64,000 nucleotides of DNA. Source: Eunapius fragilis (Eukaryota > Porifera > Demospongiae > Spongillida > Spongillidae). The DNA lies in the NCBI GenBank assembly GCA_963681505.1, contig OY811983.1, positions 3,375,615 to 3,439,614 of the forward strand, given 5' to 3'. Position numbers and translations under genes: made by a program. This document shows, in pieces, positions 10,861 to 21,654 of this stretch. The notes under the pieces were generated by a model, which made no database searches, was not told the origin of the DNA, and saw only the letters and a list, made by a program, of their open reading frames with translations. Each line of letters opens with the position of its first letter. The stretch's first letter is position 1.

Positions 10861-11847
10861 TCATCCCATCATCCAATCTAACACACTGTCTCAAAGATAT
10901 TGACACCTGATATGGTTCCAGGTCACACATGTATATAAAGGATGGTAGGGTGGGCAGCAATCACTCAGTCCAAAGCTAAGGCTGCCAGCTGCATTGTTTA
11001 CCCACCCACCACTCCACCTGTGCATTGACTGTACTTGTACACATGTTTGCTGTGTTCTTCCTTTCACATCAATGGTAGGTGGCACCCTTCAGGCTTCTAC
11101 CCTGACCTAACCAACTTACCTTGACCAGCGTCAAGGGGTGGGGCTGACCTCATGGGGACCAGCATTTCCCTTGGTTCCAGTCAGGCTCGAGGTAGGGGGT
11201 CAGCACCCTTATGCACACTCGACTGGCCGGCAGCTTCCTAACCCCTTTTGGGCAAACTATAAATTATGCCAATCGCTGCGAATCACGATTGGAGTGCATA
11301 TAGTATACCACGCATGAGGGAGCATTCAGACAGCATTAACAGTTGTTTAGTGAACATTTTAGGGCCATCGCATGCAGTACTAAGATAATAATTGACTACA
11401 GGTGTGGGTAAAAACTTCCTCTTCTACCTCCTATCTAGTCCTGAATGCATATGGTGTGCCTTTTTAACATAAAAACAAAATGTGGTAAAGACAATTACTT
11501 ATAATCAACAATATGTTAGAATTAATCATGCTGCACTGCCTTGGTTGGAAAAGCTGCATGTACATGTTTATTACCTTGGTTGGGCTGTTATTGCTGGCAA
11601 TGATTTCATTATTATTAAATATTGTTGCTGACTACTGAGAGGAGTATGGACTTGTACTACTTCTAGATACTTCTAGATGCCAGATTTTTCTATATTAGTG
11701 GAACATTGTATAAATTATTATTTTTTAAGAAACTGGTTTAATAAATATAAACCATGTTATATTAGTGGTGGAAACATCTCTCTTACAAATCTACATGTAA
11801 ACATACACCACATGCAGACATGTACATGTGCAGAATGCAACACTGAC
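10861..11847. other. intronic/intergenic sequence
   Basis: Contains GC-richer patches around 11090-11250 with GGTCAGCACCC-like strings, but no open frame or splice-consistent exon I can support. Confidence 0.35.
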
Positions 11848-11940
11848 CGTGTCAACTGCATTAATATTCACACCTGTGTTCAATAATTTACTAACTGCTT
11901 GGCTATTTCCAGCTTTAGACATTTTCTGAAGTTCCTCCTC
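11848..11940 (-). CDS. ankyrin repeat exon (31 codons), most upstream seen
   Basis: A 93-base exon between TTGTAAG and GTCAGT. It encodes EEELQKMSKAGN and a second half, LLNTGVNINAVD, of ankyrin type. It is the 5'-most recognisable exon of the minus-strand ankyrin/coil/kinase gene; a start codon exon is not identified. Joining these exons to the kinase is inferred from strand, order and phase. Confidence 0.5.
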
Positions 11941-11984
11941 CTTACAAAAGAAGCAGTCAATAAAAAAAAAACTAATTAATCAAT

Positions 11985-12016
11985 CAAACAACCAACCAAC
12001 CAACCAACCAACCAAG
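11985..12016. repeat. (AACC)n microsatellite
   Basis: Tandem ACCA/AACC tetranucleotides, about seven copies, just upstream of the most 5' ankyrin exon on the minus strand. Confidence 0.85.
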
Positions 12017-12271
12017 ATAGAAATATTTGGTGCAACAGTTGCTAGGCTAATGTAATAGCTGCTATCTGCACCGGAATTCTTATAAGTTAATATACAGCAG
12101 AAACTTCCCTGAAAAATCCATGCAATTAATAAAGGCTCCCTTCTCCCTAAACCTGTTTGATTAAAGCGCAGAAAGCTAGTTGAACCCACTGCCCATGCCT
12201 ATGGTGAAAATGCTCCTTATGTTTGTCTGGGTGTATTATTTAGGGTCCCCAATGAGTCCCATCTACTAGCT

Positions 12272-12355
12272 GTAACCTATGCCTTTCAAGGTGTACCCTG
12301 TTGGTCTGCACCCCTTGCAGAAAAACAGGGTACACCTTGAAAGGCATAGGGTTAC
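12272..12355. repeat. short foldback (31-base arms)
   Basis: GTAACCTATGCCTTTCAAGG... at 12272-12302 is the near-perfect reverse complement of 12324-12355, with a loop of about 21 bases. The flanks repeat the phrases CCTATG and CCATGCCTATGG. Likely a small MITE or decayed terminal pair. Confidence 0.7.
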
Positions 12356-13760
12356 TGCGTGTGCCATGTAGGTGCCCTATGTCTCCCAGGGTGTCTCTAT
12401 GCCTGTCATGCATATGCCTTTGTGTAAAAACCCTATGTTATTCCATATCCTACAGCCAAGGTGTACCTCCTCCAAAAATTTGACCATTCCAAAATAGTTG
12501 GCCCCACTTTAATTCTTTTTGCCACAGTGACTCATGTCATTTTGTCAATCCATTCGACTACTGCAGTAAAATATAGTGTTCAATCCCTAGCTGTACTTGG
12601 TGAGATATGCTCCCATAGGGGTAGGGCTCTACACTAATCCAATGTGTAACTGATAAGGTATTATTCTTCTAAGCAAATTAATACCGGGAATCCAGCAGTA
12701 CATGTACAAAGTAGTGTTTACTGATGAATGGTGATGAAATTTACTTGCACAGGCACAGCTATATGTTGTGTCAATCAGACCCTATGACATACAGGACAGA
12801 TTGCAATCAGATAGTAATACAGTCAAAAAGGGCTTTACAAGTAACTGTTTGAGTTTGTCATGGACAAATTAATTACCCTCCCCCTCTTAATGAATCCCCA
12901 CCCTCTTTTCTTGTTCCACCACTGTACACAATGGTCCTGTGCTCTTTTTAACTTACCAAGTGAATACGTTAAGGTCATGTGCTGAAACCACAAAAATGGG
13001 CAAAGTGTTCTGCTGGCAAATAGACTATATTTTACAAGGAATGTAACCTTAAAATCTTCTTCTTAATCTTACCACGAGTCCATTTATACCATACAGGTCC
13101 TTTGCTCCTTTAACTGCTCTTTTATCCCAAGGTGTGTAAATGTTTCACTACAGAAATTGGGCGAGTCCCATGTGCAGGTGGGACCCAACGTCTTAAATAA
13201 GGCGCAGTACATGAGAGGCTCAATACATGAATTGGTTTGCTCAACAACAGTACTCTCATGTGATTCAAACAAAGTTGTCTAAGGCCTAAATAAAATGATA
13301 GTGCTTGGAGGATTTGACACAAACTGGGGGAGGAATTGGATATGTAGACTTTCCCATACATGTACCTGCCCACACTATATCTGTGCTGATTTTCTGGGCA
13401 GATACAATCCCACTAGTAAACATATTCACATCATGTGCACGAGTGCAAGCCAGCACAATAAACAGCTGACTATGTTGCCGCAGCACAAACACACATGCAA
13501 ATGACCCTCTGTAAACATGGCATAGATGCAGTTTGCGTTGAGGACCGCACATTAACACAATTTTTGTTAACAATTTATTCTAGGTGACGTTAATTGTGCT
13601 TAAAGAAAAAAGCAACTCATTCTTTACAATCAGGAGTATGCCGCTTGACCAAGATAAACATGGCGATGGAGAGGAAAACATGCTACACACACAATAAAAA
13701 CTTGTTTTTTGGCCTCAGCAAAACGCTACCGACAAGGGTCAAAGTACAAAAGTACTTTTA
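12356..13760. other. spacer, no gene recognised
   Basis: Short open frames overlap on both strands but show no family signature, splice pattern or repeat in the other unit. I see nothing I can name. Confidence 0.35.
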
Positions 13761-14667
13761 ATCACAACAGAGATAATATAAGAGAATTGGAAACGGGGCG
13801 AATCAACACTAATTAATGCGCCGAACGAATCCTTACAAGCGGTTCGAATAGATGTTGTATAGCACTTACAATTTTTATACAACAGACACATTTAGAAGGT
13901 TTCACAGATATAACCTCCGGAACAGGCAAGGACAAGATTAGGCCTTCTGTAACAGGTACATATACTTGAGCGCGAGGAATTGCCACGACCAAACTCCCCC
14001 TTTTCTTCGCGTTCTTAATGGGCCGAAGCTTCAATTTTCTTCCGCCCATCACCTTTGAAGATTTTTACAGAACGATTCGGACGTGGTTTACCTTTAAAAA
14101 CACGTGATGGGCAACTCAACCAGCATAGCTCTACCACAATAATATATTAAAACCAGCCACCATTGCAACAAAAAGCCGTGGCTCCCGGGCCAGAGAGTAA
14201 GGGTATACCCAAAACATCACAGCGAGGTTTCTGAAGATGCTATACGCAAACAACATAGCGATGGGCACATACTAGACTATGAGCAGTAAGAACACAAACA
14301 ATGACGTGTACAATTTATCTAGATCGATGGATTCTCCCCCCAAAGGGAACTTTTTCTTTTTCTGTTTCGGTTAAAAACTGGCGCAAAATCGAATCTATGG
14401 GTTAGGGTTAGGGTTAGGGTTAGGGTTAGGGTTAGGGTTAGGGTTAGGGTTAGGAAGTTTTCAATGAATCTTTAACGGATCGTCTATCGACTACTTTATT
14501 TAAACTTGAGAAGGCATGTTTCATTAGCTTGTGACATTTTCAAGACGACATTTCAAGCCTACAATTCCGCCTCCCTTTTGTGGTCAACGTAGGACGCGAA
14601 AATTGCTAAGGTCTATGGCGCACTTGACTCGTTTCCAATCCCTCTATATTATTATCTCTGATCACAA
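13761..14667 (-). mobile_element. CAGAGAT-family transposon with 7-bp target duplication
   Basis: The element proper is 13768-14660. Its ends are inverted: CAGAGATAATATAAGAGAAT on the left and, read inward from the right, CAGAGATAATAATATAGAGG, both leading into TTGGAAAC. The 7-bp sequence ATCACAA flanks it on both sides (13761-13767 and 14661-14667). A minus-strand open frame of 79 codons at 13813-14052 starts MMGGRKLKLRPIKNAKKRG and has a CVCC motif; its family is unknown. The unit 2 copy survives only as 46222-46860. The same end motif and 7-bp duplication recur at 25183-26324 and in the 26-bp insertion at 50676. Confidence 0.75.
14399..14454 (+). repeat. interstitial telomeric repeat (GGGTTA)n
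   Basis: About nine perfect GGGTTA units, the vertebrate/sponge-type telomere sequence. They are embedded in the CAGAGAT-family element. The homologous place in unit 2 (near 46650) has no such tract, reading ATCTATAAGTTTTCAATG directly, so it was inserted in unit 1 or precisely lost from unit 2. Confidence 0.95.
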
Positions 14668-14962
14668 TACGATAGCACTGTTTGTTTCTTGACATAACAA
14701 TCACGGATTTCGTATAACTGGATGCAGGTCTTACAAGTACCTGAAACGAGCATGTTGCAGCTATAAATGGTAGTAGAATTACAGCCGTCACTCAGGTATA
14801 AAAACTTCTACATGCGAAATCATTTCTAATTGTATTATTACATTGCTAGTACTCAGAACACACGAAATCTCTTTAAAAATCCTCATGCATATTACATGCA
14901 ACACTCTAGTCTAACTAATCACTCATTTTATGGATCCAATTTCAGTGAGTCGAGTGCAGCTG

Positions 14963-16664
14963 CTAAAGGGAAACTGGTTTCTGCAGCAGCACTTTCCCGT
15001 TACTGTAATAACCAATCACAATATCTTCGGTGATCTGTCGCGCATTTGATAGTCCGCCTGCACTCATAACGTCATTAATCGGTAGAGCCCAAATACGGTG
15101 ACCCTTATGTTTCCGTTTGTAGTGGACAGCAGCAAAGCCCGTCAAAGATGCAGTGTATGTTATCCGGGCTTTTAGAACTGATCGCGTTGCCATGAGTATT
15201 GCCTCGACGGTTTGCTTAGGTCCGAGCTGTACTTCGACGCTGCTTGACGATCCGATCTGTGCTGCCGTGCTATGAGAACTTCCGCTTCCAAACTGCGCAC
15301 TGAAACCAAATTTCGTTTCTCCACCTAGCCCGATTTCTGAACAATAACAAACCTCGTATCTGATCATGAAAGTCTGTTCAAAGTTCAACCCAAACGTTTG
15401 GCTCCATGTCGTACCCACTGTGTTAGTCTCGCTTTCCTGAATAGCTGTGTTGAATTTAGCGTTGTAAGGACTGTCGTTGACAAACGATTTCTGAGCAACG
15501 ATCGAGGGCTGCGATGTAACACCGGTAATTGTCGCGCTGGTAACAGTAAGGACTGTTGTGACTTGGTCCCAGTTGTAGGTTTTATAAAGGTCCTTCCGTG
15601 AAGTCGGGGATCGAACATAAGCGTCATTGGGATTTTTCCCGAAGAATCTGCCCACAGCATTTTTAAGAGGCGCGTCGGTAATCCCGAACAACTGACGTTC
15701 GCTGTAAGTGATCACGTGCGAAACTGATCCTGTAACACTGACACTTGAGGCTTGTGTAGTGGTTCCGGCCTTAATTTGTATGTTTAAGCCCAAGTCGTTG
15801 ATGAAAACCTTATCTTGGTCTTGGTCTTTGATGAATATCTAATTGGGTTGGGTTTGGAAGGGGGGGGGGGAGGGGGGTTATAAAGTCATTGCGATTCTAT
15901 ACTATACAGCTGGTTGTGTAAGAAAAATAGAACCCGCGTGAATAAAGAACTTATTCCTCCACCAAGCAATAGTTAAAATTAATCTGCATGGTCACCTGAC
16001 GTATCTAACTTGGTGAGGAGTGGATATATATTATGAAGTGCCATGTGGGCATTGGGCAAATCGTACACTCACAGCTAGCTCACCTCAAAGTTTGTGTAAC
16101 CATTTGCATCTCCAAAGTACGCGACTGGCTCACCTGAAACACAAATTACTAAATTCATGCACAGGAAGTTGATCAATTAATATATAATGTATACAGTATG
16201 CTATTATGGGGTTAGATGCAGACCTAGTGAAGCAAGCATAAACCAATATCAAGACCTGTGGAACATCGAGAGCTGAAGTATATTAAGCGCAATGAGAAAT
16301 GCCTTCATACATACAGTTTACCTTGCGAGTGTGCCCCATAGCTGTTCTCTACCTCTCGATCATCCGCAGCCTCCTCTGCATGGTCAAATGCCCGTACTAG
16401 GAGTAAGCCTTTATTGTAAAGCATGTAACTCACCGATCTCTTGCGGAATCTATAAAGTATTAGAAAAGTGTCAACGTACGTACTGTTCGGTTGGATTGTA
16501 TATGGTTACATGTGCATCATAACGTAACTCGACAATAATTTCAATGGTATGATGGAAAGAAGTTATACAGCGGCAGTGAAGAATACACTTACACTCTTGG
16601 CGGCAGTCGAATATACGAGAGATATGATCAGTATACTGGCGAATATGGCCAAACGGTTCATCAT
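14963..16664 (-). CDS. aerolysin-like pore-forming protein, unit 1 (four exons)
   Basis: Exons on the minus strand are 16593-16664, 16434-16449, 16084-16133 and 14963-15838. All have GT-AG borders and compatible phases and give 337 residues. Exon 1 starts at the first of two adjacent ATGs and encodes a hydrophobic secretion signal (ASILIISLVYS). The last exon carries a beta-rich region with WSQTFGLNFEQTF and a Ser/Thr/Gly-rich alternating stretch (FGSGSSHSTAAQIGSSSS) followed by VEVQLGPKQTVEA. This pattern fits the aerolysin/ETX-MTX2 fold, where such a stretch forms the membrane-inserting beta hairpin. The likely role is a secreted oligomerising pore-former for defence or prey handling. A TATAAAAG box lies 39 bases upstream. 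The unit 2 paralogue at 47164-48843 has the same structure with a few substitutions and a three-codon length difference. The fold call is from sequence pattern only. Confidence 0.7.
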
Positions 16665-18431
16665 CTTTAATCGGCGATATATCTTCTAGAAATTGAGCGT
16701 TGCTTTTATATCATGAGCAGGTGAAGACCGGAAGTATAGTATAGGTCTTAATTAGCGCCCGAGTGCTGAGTAAATCGATTAACTGTAATGCACTCGACTA
16801 CTAACAAATTAATACTATTGCGATGCCACGTATCCCAATCACCTGTCACTATCACTACTGCAAGCCTACTTTAATTAACTAAAGTCTAGTACTCTGCACA
16901 TATGATGGAAGCCTTTTCAAGAAGATGGCTTTTCACTTCACTGACAAACGAGATTGTTTGATGCCCTTTGCTGGCTGGCAGTCACATTTACACCCACCTA
17001 CAAGTGTATCAGGCCACTCTTTAAAACTAGAACACATGCACTATGGATTGAGGTGGATTTCCCTCAGTTCATTGCAATGAGTTATATGATATCACAGCAT
17101 CTTAACTTGAGGGAATAGAATCTTGCCTACGTTCAACCTCTATCAGGAGAGGATGTAAATGGCCGACGGTGCAGATGATGCCTATTTAGATAAGATTTAG
17201 GTTTAATGTGCGGACCTATATAAATGCTCGATCGAAAACCACGCCTACGGAGCCAATCCAACATAGGACCTACTACCGTAGGTCCCAATTTGGTGTTCAA
17301 TTCCTTTCAAATGGAACACTCAATACTATTACCTCCTTAAATAGCATGGCTGGTTGTGTCTCTTCACCAACTGATGGGCCATGTTGTAACAGTTAGCACA
17401 AGAGAATTGGTTCTCTAATAAAAAGAACCACACGTACTTCCTTCTGCATGATCTCATTTCTGAATCAGGTTCGCTCTACAAGGCTAAGGTCCTTTATGTG
17501 CCCATGCAACAACTTTGATGTTACATAGTCTCACACATGCAGTTGCGAGGCTACCGCCTGGTTTCATCATTTGCAGCAGCCACTCAGAGCTGAATTTACA
17601 TATATACGAGTAATACGTTCAACTTGGTAAAGATTACAGATTGATGCATGGCCTGCCAGCTGGAGAGCAAGATAAATTAGTACACATCCGTCTGTGGTTT
17701 TTCTTTGGGGGCTTCAATGGAAGCATATGAGTACATGTACTGAGAATAGAGTTATGACTTTCGTATATAGCTTCCATTGAAGCCCTGCATGTGGTACACC
17801 GCACACAGTTCCCAAAGAAAAACAACAGACGGATGTGAACTAATTTATCTAGCCCGCCGGCTGGCAGACCATGTATCTGTAATCTTTACCAACGTATGTG
17901 TTCAGCTCTGAGTGGCAAAGTTATTGCATGGGCACAAAAGGGGCGTTCCGCACTTCAAGGGTTAATGAAGCCATCTACTGACGTGCAAATTTTGGCTGTC
18001 TGGAATAGAAGACAGCAAATTAAATATGGAAAATATACTGGTGCACCACCTTCCATGCAACTATGGTCAGACTAGTAGGCTAGGGAAAGCAATCAGGTGT
18101 ATTCAAAGGTTCTAATGCTCTGTAGGGATATTGTGGTGTAGGTATATAGAATCAGTTGCTCTCCAAGTTAGAATATTTTGCCACATCAGTAGATGGCTCA
18201 GCTGCTCCACCGCTTCTTATATACATGTCATTAGCCAATGTATGCATATGGTTTACTGCGGTGTGTATCGCGGTATGAGTATTTGTGGTTCATTGAACAG
18301 AAGAAGAATCAGTGCATAGCTACCTATTTATTTAAATTAAATGCATGCATGTACCTGTAAGGTATAACAAAGCTAGTAATGCGGTCAAGTGTGTATGAGA
18401 AAAAGAATGGATGCAGTGGTATGAGGACTTA
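16655..18431. repeat. large inverted repeat, left arm (unit 1)
   Basis: Reverse complement of the right arm at 21655-23189. It begins inside exon 1 of the aerolysin-like gene (CGGTTCATCATC) and runs through its promoter and about 1.7 kb of non-coding sequence to the Helitron-like insertion. Homology resumes after that insertion at 19231-19290. Within the arm a smaller foldback, centred near 17750 and flanked by AGCTTCCATTGAAGCC-like strings, spans about 17640-17880. The right arm lacks about 200 bases corresponding to 16880-17110. Confidence 0.8.
16703..16710 (-). promoter_or_regulatory. TATA box of aerolysin-like gene, unit 1
   Basis: TATAAAAG on the minus strand, 39 bases before the start codon. 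The same motif at the same distance precedes the unit 2 gene and both orphan start sites in the right inverted-repeat arms. Confidence 0.55.
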
Positions 18432-19230
18432 TCGGAACCTACGCGGGTAGGTTCCATATAGGAATCCTGCAAAATCATGAATGTCATTAAAAACACGCGA
18501 CCCGCGTATAACTCGCGTACCAAGAAACGGATAGTTTAGCTCTTTGTTGCTATCGAACCAGAAGGCAAAGACGGTCATTTATATGTTTTGTTCCAGTTAT
18601 CAAACTGTTTGCTTTAAGAGAACAAAACAGGTCGTGTTTTCCTCGTCCCGACTTCGTCTAATTCTCGCCCAAGTACAACTTGTTTTTTAAAGAGCGCGAG
18701 TTATACCAATCGCTTTAGAATCTCCTGGAAGGACATCTTCAGGTATCAGATATATGTATTAAGCATAAAACTGATATACGTAATCATTATGTAATATGGA
18801 GTGCTATATTTAACCGTTCCCATGGCGACATGCACGCTTATTTAGAATTTTAGCAGCTGTCATTTGACGTTCTTCCTACCTGGGTCTATAAATTTCAAGA
18901 ACTAAATACAATACTAGATCTACCCAAAAAAATTTAGAAAACAAGTAATAAAAACATTCTCTATACGAGAAGGTTGGTGGTACATAGAAATCAAAAGGTG
19001 ATGGTGGTGTAAAAAGCAAGGGAACAAGGTTTCTGATTGATCATGAAAAGGAAAAATGAAATAGACCTATATTAGCAAGCACATTTATATATGGCAACAT
19101 GTTGCTAATATAGGTCTATTTCATTCTTCCTTTTCAATCAGAAACCTTGTTCCCTTGCTTTTACACCACCATCACCTTTGATTCCTATATACCACCAACC
19201 TTCTCGCATAGAGAATGCTTTTATTACTTG
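18432..19230 (+). mobile_element. Helitron-like foldback element, copy 2 (unit 1)
   Basis: Starts TCGGAACCTACGCGGG after A and ends TTACTTG before T. The inverted-repeat right arm (near 21725) preserves the uninterrupted site GGACTTA/TAATATTAAAG, proving a precise insertion with no target duplication. It has a 5' hairpin (GGAACCTACGCGGGTAGGTTCC-like, about 18434-18455) and a long 3' foldback, about 18940-19230. No coding capacity. Orthologous to 50595-51436. Confidence 0.75.
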
Positions 19231-19290
19231 TAATATTAAAGAGATAGATAATACTGGTGATCCAGACATGTACCCTAATCCTGATGGGGC
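19231..19290. repeat. left inverted-repeat arm, inner segment (unit 1)
   Basis: Continues the inverted homology with 21655-21725 (AATATTAAAGAGATAGATAA and CCAGACATGTACCCT). It fades after about 19290. Confidence 0.65.
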
Positions 19291-19656
19291 AAAAAGGTAC
19301 TATAAGCACCTTTTTCGAGGCGAGGATTGTAACGAAATATACCAGTACCCTCTCTACTACATACCAATTCAAGTTCGTCATACAGATAATTGCACGAGTG
19401 AGACATCAATAACAATGGACCATAAAAAGTAGAAGAATCTGTAATTATAATGATAATGAAGAGGACTGTTCTTGCGAAAGTTTCAGAACTGTTACTAACA
19501 CATAACAGAATTACACTCTGTGCACAACATACAAAGGGCACTATCCCTTTTGGTTCAAAGCTTTTGTATCTTTGCTCTTATCATTTCAAAATTAAAGAGA
19601 TGAGTTCTGTGGGAACGAACGCATAAATAATATGAATAGGCTGAAAAAATAGCTGG

Positions 19657-19811
19657 GAAAAGTCCTTGAGTGAAATGACAGGCTGGGTCCGGGCCAGGAT
19701 GGCTTTTGCCATTCTCAGAGCAACCAATTTATGCCTGCGAGGCAGCAGGACAAAATGGAGATCTGGGACTGGTATGGATGATGGTGCAAGTATACCCTAT
19801 AGTGAAAAATG
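19657..19811 (+). pseudogene. retroelement C-terminal relic (unit 1)
   Basis: An open stretch encodes VRARMAFAILRATNLCLRGS followed by RTKWRSG and a stop. It resembles the conserved C-terminus (SFxLLRAxxMCIRGxR) of reverse-transcriptase repeat proteins common in sponge and cnidarian genomes. It is copied in unit 2 at about 51880-52030. Identification is from remembered motif only. Confidence 0.35.
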
Positions 19812-20680
19812 AAATTTGACATATGTGTACTCTGTGTATGTATCGTATGTTTATAATTTCATTTTGTAATGACTTTTTTCATGTACACATGTATGATTAT
19901 TATTACTTTTAAATACTAAAATATAAACATGCATGGAGAATGGTATATGGTGTTATGTGAATATAAGTCCATAGCTTTAATCATTTGGAGGTTATAGCTC
20001 TTCAAGCATACATACAATGTTACTTTTATGTGAGATGTATATTAGTATATAAAGGTATGGTGTATCCCTATGTTTTTATAGCAGCCAATTATAATGTGCA
20101 CACTCAGTGATGTACAAAGAACTGTTTCTTAAACTGCTCCAAATGCACAAATTGTTTTTAAGAAATGCTACCTTCATCAGTAACAGAATATTACCAGTCA
20201 TCTCATTCTAATATTTTTAACTTCTGCCGTAATACCTCAAATAGTACCTAAAGAGGTTTAGAACTGAACTGGAAGAAAAGAGAGTTAAATTAGCTCTTCT
20301 AGCTTAATGTAATTCTGCTAATTAATACCTCTCTGCTTCCGACTACAATTATAGTACTTTGATATTAGTGACATAGAGTGCATCTAGTCACCGTGCAAGT
20401 ATGGCGTGTCTGTTTATGTACTGTGAATATATATGTGCAGCATTGCAACCACTTTATACAGTAATTTACTCAGAACTCTTCCCTAAACTGGCACGAATAT
20501 ATTTATAGAGTTGGAATGTTTTCAAGACAAGCTTATTTTCCTTCAGGTATATGTGTTGTAATATCCATTACACTTCATGGTTTGTATTTAGTTGTAATCA
20601 GAGCGCTGCTTCACGCGTTCATGTTATGTAGGCGTCACTTCCGAAGTAATCAGTAATTAGATTGGCACAGAAATAAATGG

Positions 20681-20687
20681 TATAAAG
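20681..20687 (+). promoter_or_regulatory. TATA box of cysteine-rich secreted protein gene, unit 1
   Basis: TATAAAG lies 57 bases before the ATG and is conserved in unit 2 (about 52900), where it reads TATAAAA. Confidence 0.5.
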
Positions 20688-20737
20688 TGAGGGCTCACCG
20701 TACTAATCCACTTTAAACGAGGATTATACATCCGGCC

Positions 20738-21246
20738 ATGGCTGAGATTAAAAACGTTTTGTTTTACGCGACACTGCTCTGGGTGGCAACGTCTTGCTGC
20801 CTCGGCTTTCGGTTGAGAGGTTCTACCATACAGGACGACAGGTTTGCAGCAGTAGCGGAGGAAGGCGAAGTGGGTAAGCACACGTATGTGTACAGTATAC
20901 TTTAGAGATGTATGCGTACGGATATACATGTAAGTTCTGACCGTCTTGCATGTTTATACATGCAGGGAGTGAGAAAGGCATAGAAGCCGAAAAGAGCGCA
21001 ATAATGGTTGCGGCGAAGGCGCTATGTTCAGTATCAGCCAAGGTTACTGGAAAATCTGGAGCCCACAAGTGTGATCAGAGATATATCGGTGGAGAGTTTA
21101 AGGTTCAGGTTGAAGTTCCTACTGACAGAAGCCACAACTACTGCATCGGAGTCAAGGCCTTAGCCATCAGGCAGGTTCAAGATAGTCTTCCAGCTGATCA
21201 GACCGGATGCCTCATTGAAGCAGCTAGATATTGCAACGGGTGCTGA
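20738..21246 (+). CDS. small secreted cysteine-rich protein, unit 1 (two exons)
   Basis: Exons are 20738-20873 and 20966-21246; the 92-base intron is GTAAGC...TGCAG and the codon is split after its first base. The product is 138 residues with a signal peptide (LFYATLLWVATSCCLGF). A short acidic propeptide-like segment follows, then a mature region with about six cysteines (KALCSVSAKV, AHKCDQRYIGGEF, HNYCIGVKAL, TGCLIEAARYCNGC). I do not recognise the family; the size and Cys pattern suit a secreted disulphide-stabilised protein. It lies between the arms of the large inverted repeat. Against the unit 2 copy I see only two coding differences, one of them Val to Ala, far fewer than in surrounding DNA, which hints at purifying constraint. 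Confidence 0.7.
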
Positions 21247-21654
21247 GGCGTAACTCCACCACTGCTATACATGTGTCATTATGTATAGCCTTATAGTTTA
21301 TAGTATATCGCAACTCCTGCAACTGTATTTTGATTCTCTGAATTTTAATGAAACAAGTACTCATTAATAAGCTTCAGTAATCAGCTTCCGATGGATGGCT
21401 ACGTATTAAAAAAAAAGCCTTGCATGGAGCTTCTTATAGATTCATGCGGGACGGAGATACTAATATTAATATTAATCACGTAGGGTACGGGAAAGTAGGA
21501 ATGCAGTAATAACTGGTAGAGATAAAACGGTCCATTTATCTGGACTTCCTGTCTTCGATCATTAATCCTCCATCCCTAGCTTTGTCACCCGGCCATCTTT
21601 TCACACTTCGTGTATTATAGTGACATGCGGACAATATACTACTGATATAGTTTT
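21247..21654. other. 3' flank of cysteine-rich gene
   Basis: Non-coding AT-rich sequence with an A run near 21410 and an ATTAATATTAAT stretch near 21465. No polyadenylation signal can be chosen with confidence. It is conserved with 53466-53877. Confidence 0.45.

Noticed and set aside
17634-17825. 63-codon frame repeated in the inverted arms
   Set aside because: It spans a foldback (AGCTTCCATTGAAGCC arms) and appears only because the repeat is copied; no start context or family.
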